From the NCBI GenBank assembly GCA_900770275.1, contig CAAGJS010000013.1:1-17893 (forward strand): a stretch of 17,893 nt of DNA. Reading direction: 5' to 3'. Positions 12,452 to 17,893 of the stretch are shown here, piece by piece. Position 1 is the first letter of the stretch. Each line of letters starts with the position of its first letter. The position numbers were made by a program, and so were the translations under genes. The DNA comes from Erysipelotrichaceae bacterium. GTDB lineage: Bacteria > Bacillota_I > Bacilli_A > Erysipelotrichales > Erysipelotrichaceae. The notes beneath the pieces were generated by a model. That model made no database searches and was not told the origin of the DNA. It saw only the letters and a list, made by a program, of their open reading frames with translations.

Positions 12452-13536
12452 AGGTATCCCGTCTGCACATTCGAAATTTTCGCAGCTATGCGGATGCGGA
12501 TCTGATTCTGTCACCGGGTATGAACGTATTTCTGGGGCAGAACGCCCAGGGAAAAACAAACCTGCTCGAAAGTCTTGTCTATCTGTCATTGTCCAAGTCG
12601 CATCGCGTCAATGATGACCGTCTGCTGATCCGTAAGGGACAGGAATATGCGGATCTGGAGTGTACGGTTCAGGATGGCCGCGAGAAGACTCTGCGGGCCG
12701 TGATTCACAGCCGTGGCAAGACGCTTTTTTTGAATCGTCAGGTTCTGAAGCGCAGCAGCGACTTCATCGGTCAGCTTAACGTTGTCCTCTTTGCGCCGGA
12801 CGATCTCAGCATCTTCGCCGACGCACCAAGAGAGAGGCGGCGCATCATGGACCAGGAAATCGGCAAGATTCAGGCTTCCTATGTCCATTGCCTGAACCGC
12901 TTCCATTCCCTTCTCAAAGACCGTAACGCGGCCCTGAAGGCAATGACGCCGGACACGCAGTATCTCGACGTACTGGATGAGCAGATGGCGGCGGAAGAGG
13001 AACAGATCATATCGTTCCGCAAAGCATTCATTGCGACGATCAATGCCAATATCTCTTCTCTGTACAAAGAACTCAGCGGCGACGATGATCAGGCAGCTGT
13101 CAGGTATCTTTGCTGCAGCGAGAACACGGACAAAAATTCTCTGCAGCAGATGCACAGAAACAGCCGGGAGAAGGATCTCTTCCTCAAGGCAACATCCTTC
13201 GGCATTCATCGCGAAGATCTTGTCTTCGAGCTGAACGGGGTGAATGTCATCGAAGCCGCCAGCCAGGGACAGAAGCGCATGATGATGCTCGCATTCAAGA
13301 TGAGTATCCTTCGCTACATCGAAGAAACATCCGGGGAAGAGGCAGTACTTCTTCTGGATGATGTGCTGTCGGAACTTGACAGTACGCATCAGCGGAGACT
13401 GATGAACATGATCTCCACTTCGTGTCAGAGCGTAATCACGACGACAGCGTTGCCGCCGTTTATGAATGAGAATCACCCGAAGCTGTTCCATGTCGAACAC
13501 GGAACGGTGAAGGAAATGTCAGGAGGTGCAGGATGA
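12448..13536 (+). CDS. recF: DNA replication and repair protein RecF
   Basis: This 362-residue SMC-like ATPase binds single- and double-strand DNA junctions and helps RecO and RecR load RecA at gaps. Walker A GQNAQGKT (30-37), the ABC signature SQGQKR (272-277) and Walker B VLLLDDVLSELD (300-311) are all present. The middle region (about 130-250) is the usual helical lobe. Length is normal. The ATG at 12448 overlaps the yaaA stop, and no ribosome binding site precedes it, so translation is probably coupled. The 3' end overlaps gyrB in the same way. Confidence 0.96.
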   Translation: MKVSRLHIRNFRSYADADLILSPGMNVFLGQNAQGKTNLLESLVYLSLSKSHRVNDDRLLIRKGQEYADLECTVQDGREKTLRAVIHSRGKTLFLNRQVLKRSSDFIGQLNVVLFAPDDLSIFADAPRERRRIMDQEIGKIQASYVHCLNRFHSLLKDRNAALKAMTPDTQYLDVLDEQMAAEEEQIISFRKAFIATINANISSLYKELSGDDDQAAVRYLCCSENTDKNSLQQMHRNSREKDLFLKATSFGIHREDLVFELNGVNVIEAASQGQKRMMMLAFKMSILRYIEETSGEEAVLLLDDVLSELDSTHQRRLMNMISTSCQSVITTTALPPFMNENHPKLFHVEHGTVKEMSGGAG

Positions 13537-15539
13537 GTGAAAAAGACGAAATCAAAGAAACCAACGAACTGAAAGACGACCAGGTCGATGAGATTCTGGG
13601 CAAGGAGCTGAATACCAAAGCCAAGGCTGAGTACAGCGACGACGACATTCAGGTCCTCGACGGACTGGAAGCCGTACGCAAGCGGCCGGGCATGTACATC
13701 GGCACGACGTCTTCCAAGGGCCTGCACCATCTTGTATGGGAAATCGTCGATAACGGTATCGATGAAGCGATGGCCGGCTACGCATCCGAGGTCCATGTGA
13801 CCGTTGATAACGATAACGTTATCACGGTCGAAGATGATGGCCGCGGCATGCCAACGGGAACCAACTCCAAGACGGGCAAGAGCACGATCGAAACCATCTT
13901 TACCGTCCTTCATGCCGGCGGAAAGTTCGGCGGCGGAGCCTATAAGGTATCGGGCGGTCTGCACGGTGTCGGTGCCTCTGTCGTTAACGCTCTGAGCAAG
14001 TGGCTTGAGGTTTATGTCTATCATCAGGGATCCATTTACTTCGTCCGCTTCGAAAACGGCGGACATGCCGTCGCCCCGCTGAAGGTGATCGGCACCTGTG
14101 ACCCTGACAGACACGGGTCAACGGTAAAGTTCAAGGCTGATCCGGAGATTTTTACCGAGACAACAGTCTATGACTACAATACGCTGCGCGACCGTCTGCG
14201 TCAGCTGGCCTTCCTCAACAAGGGCATCCGCCTGTCTCTCACAGATCTGCGTCAGGAAGAAGAAGACAAGCGCAACGTCTCCTTCCTCTTTGAGGGCGGC
14301 GTACGTGAATACGTCGAATATCTGAACAAGAATGCGACGGTTGTTCATCCGGATGTCATTTACTCGGAAGGCTACGAGAAGATGACCCATATTCAGGTCG
14401 AAGTCGCGTGCCAGTACAATACGGGCTATCAGCCGAGCATCTATACCTTCTGCAACAACATCAATACCGGTGATGGCGGTACGCATCTGGAAGGTTTCAA
14501 TCTGGCTCTGAACCGCGTCATCAACAAATATGCGCGTGCCAATAACTTCCTCAAGGAAAAGGACGAAAACCTCTCGACCGACGACTGCAAGGAAGGGCTG
14601 ACCGCTGTTATCTCCGTCAAGCATCCCGATCCGCAGTACGAAGGACAGACGAAAACGAAGCTTGGCAACAGTGAGGTACGAAAGATCGTTTCCGATATCT
14701 TCGGTACGCAGCTGGAGCGTTTCCTGATGGAAAATCCGGATCAGGCTAAGGCCATCATTGAGAAAGTCATGATTGCTTCGCAGGCGCGGATTGCGGCCAA
14801 GAAGGCACGCGAATCCACGCGGCGCAAGAGCGCTCTTGAAATCAGTTCTCTGCCAGGCAAGCTGGCGGATTGCTCGAGTAAGGATGCGAGCATCTGCGAA
14901 ATCTATATCGTCGAGGGTGACTCTGCAGGCGGCTCGGCAAAGCAGGGTAGAGATTCACATTATCAGGCAATTCTGCCTTTGCGAGGAAAGATCCTCAACG
15001 TCGAGAAGGCTCGGCAGTCACGTGCCTTTGAAAACAACGAAATCCGCTCCATGATCACGGCATTTGGCTGCGGCATCATGGACGAATGCAACCCGGATAA
15101 GCTGCGCTACAACAAGATCGTCATCATGACCGATGCCGATGTTGATGGTGCCCATATCCGTACACTGCTGCTGACGTTCTTCTACCGCTACATGAAGCCG
15201 ATCATTGAGACGGGACATGTCTACATCGCTCAGCCGCCTCTGTACAAGGTACAGAAGGGGCAGGCGGTCCGTTATGCCTATACGGATCATCAGCTGGAAG
15301 TGGCCAAGAGCGAGATGGGAGCGAACCTTGCCATTCAGCGTTACAAAGGTCTTGGCGAAATGAATCCGGAACAGCTCTGGGAAACGACCATGGACCCGAA
15401 GAATCGGACACTGATCCGTGTCACGATCGATGATGCGGAACAGGCGGACCTCAATTTCAGCATGTTAATGGGTGAAGAGGTCGAGCCGCGCCGCAACTTC
15501 ATTATTGAGAATGCGAACTTCGCTTCACTGGATATTTAA
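13533..15539 (+). CDS. gyrB: DNA gyrase subunit B
   Basis: This 668-residue subunit supplies ATP hydrolysis and part of the DNA-cleavage centre of gyrase, which introduces negative supercoils. The GHKL ATPase has EIVDNGIDEA (Glu70, Asn74), DDGRGMPTG (101-109), and LHAGGKFGGG followed by SGGLHGVG. The TOPRIM domain has Glu461 in VEGDSAGG and Asp534-Ala-Asp536-Val-Asp538, which bind the catalytic metal. The C-terminal QRYKGLGEMNPEQLWETTMDP is typical. A charged N-terminal extension of roughly 35 residues precedes the conserved core. Start 13533 overlaps the recF stop (ATGA) with AGGAGG (13521-13526) upstream. I call it GyrB rather than ParE because of its place in the dnaA region beside gyrA. 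Confidence 0.97.
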   Translation: MSEKDEIKETNELKDDQVDEILGKELNTKAKAEYSDDDIQVLDGLEAVRKRPGMYIGTTSSKGLHHLVWEIVDNGIDEAMAGYASEVHVTVDNDNVITVEDDGRGMPTGTNSKTGKSTIETIFTVLHAGGKFGGGAYKVSGGLHGVGASVVNALSKWLEVYVYHQGSIYFVRFENGGHAVAPLKVIGTCDPDRHGSTVKFKADPEIFTETTVYDYNTLRDRLRQLAFLNKGIRLSLTDLRQEEEDKRNVSFLFEGGVREYVEYLNKNATVVHPDVIYSEGYEKMTHIQVEVACQYNTGYQPSIYTFCNNINTGDGGTHLEGFNLALNRVINKYARANNFLKEKDENLSTDDCKEGLTAVISVKHPDPQYEGQTKTKLGNSEVRKIVSDIFGTQLERFLMENPDQAKAIIEKVMIASQARIAAKKARESTRRKSALEISSLPGKLADCSSKDASICEIYIVEGDSAGGSAKQGRDSHYQAILPLRGKILNVEKARQSRAFENNEIRSMITAFGCGIMDECNPDKLRYNKIVIMTDADVDGAHIRTLLLTFFYRYMKPIIETGHVYIAQPPLYKVQKGQAVRYAYTDHQLEVAKSEMGANLAIQRYKGLGEMNPEQLWETTMDPKNRTLIRVTIDDAEQADLNFSMLMGEEVEPRRNFIIENANFASLDI

Positions 15540-15548
15540 GGAGTGTAC

Positions 15549-17893
15549 ATGGCAAATAACGAAGATTTTGTAGATTGGGATGAGTCACAGTTCGATCCCG
15601 GAAACATTACGGAAACCGAGCTGTCCAAGGAAATCCGCCGTGACTTCCTTGATTATTCGATGTCGGTCATTGTTGCACGTGCTCTGCCGGATGTACGCGA
15701 CGGTCTGAAGCCGGTACAGCGCCGTATTCTCTTCTCCATGAATGAGATGAATAACGGCCCGGATAAGCCGTATAAGAAGTGTGCACGTATCGTCGGCGAC
15801 ACGATGGGAAAATATCACCCGCACGGTGACAGTTCCATTTATGGTGCCCTTGTTTACATGGCCCAAAACTGGAACATGCGCAAGGTACTGGTCGATGGCC
15901 ATGGCAACTTCGGCGACATGGACGGTGACGGTGCAGCCGCGATGCGTTATACGGAAGCCCGCATGTCCAAGATCGCTGTTGAGATGCTCAGGGATCTGGA
16001 CAAGGATACCGTCGACATGCAGGACAACTACGATGGCGAGGAAAAAGAGCCTACGGTTCTTCCTTCCCGCTTTCCGAACCTTCTGGTCAATGGCGGTCAG
16101 GGTATCGCCGTCGGTATGGCGACCAATGTTGCGCCGCATAACCTCGGTGAAGTCATCGATGCCATTCTGCAGGTGATGGCGAATCCGGATATTTCCGTGA
16201 CGGAGCTGATGCAGTACATCAAGGGGCCGGACTTCCCGACGGGCGGCTATATTCTTGGCCGCAGCGGCATCCGGGCTGCCTTTGAAACAGGCAGAGGCTC
16301 GATCGTCATGCGTGCCAGGACGCATATTGAAAGTATGTCCAATGGCAAGCAGCGCATCATTGTCGATGAGATCCCTTATCAGGTAAATAAGGCCGCGATG
16401 GTATCGCGGATTGCGGATCTTGCCCGTGACAAGGTCATTGAGGGCATTACGGATCTGCGCGATGAGTCGAACATGGACGGTGTCCGTGTCGTCATGGAAC
16501 TGCGCAAGGACGTGCAGCCGGAAGTGCTTCTGAATCAGCTGTATCGTCTGACGCCGCTGCAGGCTACGTTTGCGGTCAATAACGTTGTACTGGTCAACGG
16601 TGCTCCGAAGCAGTGCAGCCTGAAGGAAATTCTGACGGAATACATCCGCTTCCAGAAGGAAGTCATCCGCAGACGTACGGCCTTTGATCTGAAGAAGGCG
16701 CAGGACCGTGCCCATATTCTGGAAGGTCTGCGTATTGCGGTCGATAACCTGGATGCGATCATTCATACGATCCGTGATTCGAAGGATGCCAATGAAGCGA
16801 TGCCGCGTCTGATGAACGGCTTCGGTCTGGATGAAATTCAGGCGAAGGCCATTCTGGATATGCAGTTCCGCCGCCTGACCGGTCTGGAGCGTGAAAAGAT
16901 CGAGACGGAGTATCAGGATCTTCTGATCAGAATTGCGGATCTGCAGGATATTCTGGCCCATGAGGCACGGATCGATCAGATTCTCAAGGATGAGCTGAGC
17001 GTGATCCGTGACAAGTATGATGATCCGCGCAAGACAGAGATTCTCGATGCGGTCAGCGACGTGGATGATGAGGATCTGATTCCGGTTGAGAATGTCATCA
17101 TTACTCTCTCGGAGAATGGCTATATCAAGCGGATTCCGTCCAATTCCTACAAGGTACAGAACCGCGGGGGACGCGGTATCAAGGGCATGACACTGAACGA
17201 GGATGATGTCATTGATCAGTTTGTCTCGATGTCGACGCATGACCATATGCTGTTCTTTACGAACACGGGCCGTGTCTATCGTCTGAAGGGCTACAACGTT
17301 CCGGAGTATTCGCGTACGTCGAAGGGCATTCCGGTCGTTAACTTGCTTTCTTTGGCTAAGGATGAGAAGGTAAGGGCCATCGTTCCTTATTCCGATCATG
17401 ATCCGGCACGCGGACTTGCAATTGTATCGAAGCTTGGCATGATCAAGCGTGTCGAAATTTCGGAGTTTGAAAATATCAACCGCAAGGGCAAGATTGCGAT
17501 GACGCTGCGTGAAGGTGATGAACTTTCCTTCGTCCGGGCGACCAACGGCAAAGCGAAGATCCTGATCGGATGTTCCAATGGCAAGGCCGTTCTCTTCGAT
17601 GAGAACGATGTACGTGCCTCCGGACGTTCGTCGATGGGCGTACGTGCCATGAACCTTGATGGCGGCCAGGTCATCGGCATGGCAACCAGCGAAGAAGGCG
17701 AAAACGTTCTGACCGTCTCTGAGAAGGGATATGGCAAGCTGACGAAGCTCACGGATTTCGGCCTCAGGCACCGGGGCAGTAAGGGTGTCAAGGCCATGAA
17801 TGTGACCGACAAGACCGGCAGCCTCGTATGCATGCGCATCGTCAACGGTGACGAAGATCTGATGATCATGACCAATGATGGCATCATCATCCG
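15549..17893 (+). CDS. gyrA: DNA gyrase subunit A (3' end cut by the window edge)
   Basis: This subunit cleaves and rejoins DNA in the gyrase heterotetramer. The window holds 781 codons with no stop, so a small C-terminal part is missing. The start at 15549 follows AAGGAG (15538-15543), which overlaps the gyrB stop. The catalytic Tyr134 is in AMRYTEARM. The quinolone region reads GKYHPHGDSSIYG, with Ser95 equivalent to E. coli Ser83 but Gly99 where E. coli has Asp87 and most Gram-positives have Glu. The GyrA box that marks gyrase rather than topoisomerase IV is present as QNRGGRG from residue 537, followed by beta-propeller repeats. gyrB-gyrA is the expected pair. Identity is secure. Confidence 0.97.
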   Translation, partial: MANNEDFVDWDESQFDPGNITETELSKEIRRDFLDYSMSVIVARALPDVRDGLKPVQRRILFSMNEMNNGPDKPYKKCARIVGDTMGKYHPHGDSSIYGALVYMAQNWNMRKVLVDGHGNFGDMDGDGAAAMRYTEARMSKIAVEMLRDLDKDTVDMQDNYDGEEKEPTVLPSRFPNLLVNGGQGIAVGMATNVAPHNLGEVIDAILQVMANPDISVTELMQYIKGPDFPTGGYILGRSGIRAAFETGRGSIVMRARTHIESMSNGKQRIIVDEIPYQVNKAAMVSRIADLARDKVIEGITDLRDESNMDGVRVVMELRKDVQPEVLLNQLYRLTPLQATFAVNNVVLVNGAPKQCSLKEILTEYIRFQKEVIRRRTAFDLKKAQDRAHILEGLRIAVDNLDAIIHTIRDSKDANEAMPRLMNGFGLDEIQAKAILDMQFRRLTGLEREKIETEYQDLLIRIADLQDILAHEARIDQILKDELSVIRDKYDDPRKTEILDAVSDVDDEDLIPVENVIITLSENGYIKRIPSNSYKVQNRGGRGIKGMTLNEDDVIDQFVSMSTHDHMLFFTNTGRVYRLKGYNVPEYSRTSKGIPVVNLLSLAKDEKVRAIVPYSDHDPARGLAIVSKLGMIKRVEISEFENINRKGKIAMTLREGDELSFVRATNGKAKILIGCSNGKAVLFDENDVRASGRSSMGVRAMNLDGGQVIGMATSEEGENVLTVSEKGYGKLTKLTDFGLRHRGSKGVKAMNVTDKTGSLVCMRIVNGDEDLMIMTNDGIII

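Noticed and set aside
12586..13500. A 304-codon minus-strand frame over recF
   Set aside because: RecF motifs are intact on the plus strand; no ribosome binding site or known motif supports the antisense frame.
15585..17771. A 728-codon open frame on the minus strand
   Set aside because: It lies wholly antisense to gyrA, whose motifs are continuous from residue 1 to the window edge. The translation shows no family motif and comes from the codon composition of gyrA.
1..17893. tRNA or rRNA genes, insertion sequences, CRISPR arrays
   Set aside because: No cloverleaf-like sequence, transposase frame, terminal inverted repeats or regularly spaced repeats were seen.

Overview
This window is the replication-origin region of a bacterial chromosome, most likely from an anaerobic, moderately GC-rich member of the Bacillota (Firmicutes). 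An Erysipelotrichia-type organism is my best guess, but a weak one. The support is the dnaA-dnaN-yaaA-recF-gyrB-gyrA order, a bipartite origin with DnaA-box clusters on both sides of dnaA, strong AGGAGG-type ribosome binding sites, a SpoIIIJ-type lipoprotein YidC followed by jag, and a DUF438/DUF1858 cluster of a kind common in anaerobes.

Layout. Positions 1-2308 hold the rpmH-rnpA-yidC-jag operon (ribosomal protein L34, RNase P protein, membrane insertase, KhpB/Jag RNA-binding protein), with a promoter at the left edge, an internal terminator after rpmH and a final terminator after jag. galM (aldose 1-epimerase) lies on the minus strand at 2346-3344 and has its own terminator. It is divergent from ppk1 (polyphosphate kinase, 3516-5597), whose upstream region carries a PhoP-like direct repeat. 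The ppk1 terminator runs straight into the origin. The left DnaA-box cluster is at 5638-5993. dnaA is at 6048-7427, a second cluster with an unwinding-site-like element is at 7503-7560, and dnaN is at 7590-8723.

Between dnaN and yaaA, where these genes are often close neighbours, sits a self-contained five-gene unit (8867-12077) bounded by two intrinsic terminators. It encodes a DUF1858-DUF438-hemerythrin-PAS protein, a stand-alone CxxC DUF1858 protein, a histidine-rich protein I do not recognise, a tandem cupin and a small [4Fe-4S] ferredoxin. I read it as a redox, nitrosative or iron-centre stress module. That function is inferred from the families and context. yaaA, recF and gyrB then follow with ATGA stop/start overlaps, and gyrA runs off the right edge.

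Main points for a second look are the redox island and its unrecognised gene; a YidC with Asn where the conserved groove arginine should be; a GyrA with Gly at the quinolone-determining acidic position; the rpmH operon pointing toward the origin rather than away from it; a candidate Pho box at ppk1; and a bipartite oriC with abutting tandem DnaA boxes and a DnaA-trio-like tract. I see no tRNA, rRNA, insertion sequence or CRISPR array.
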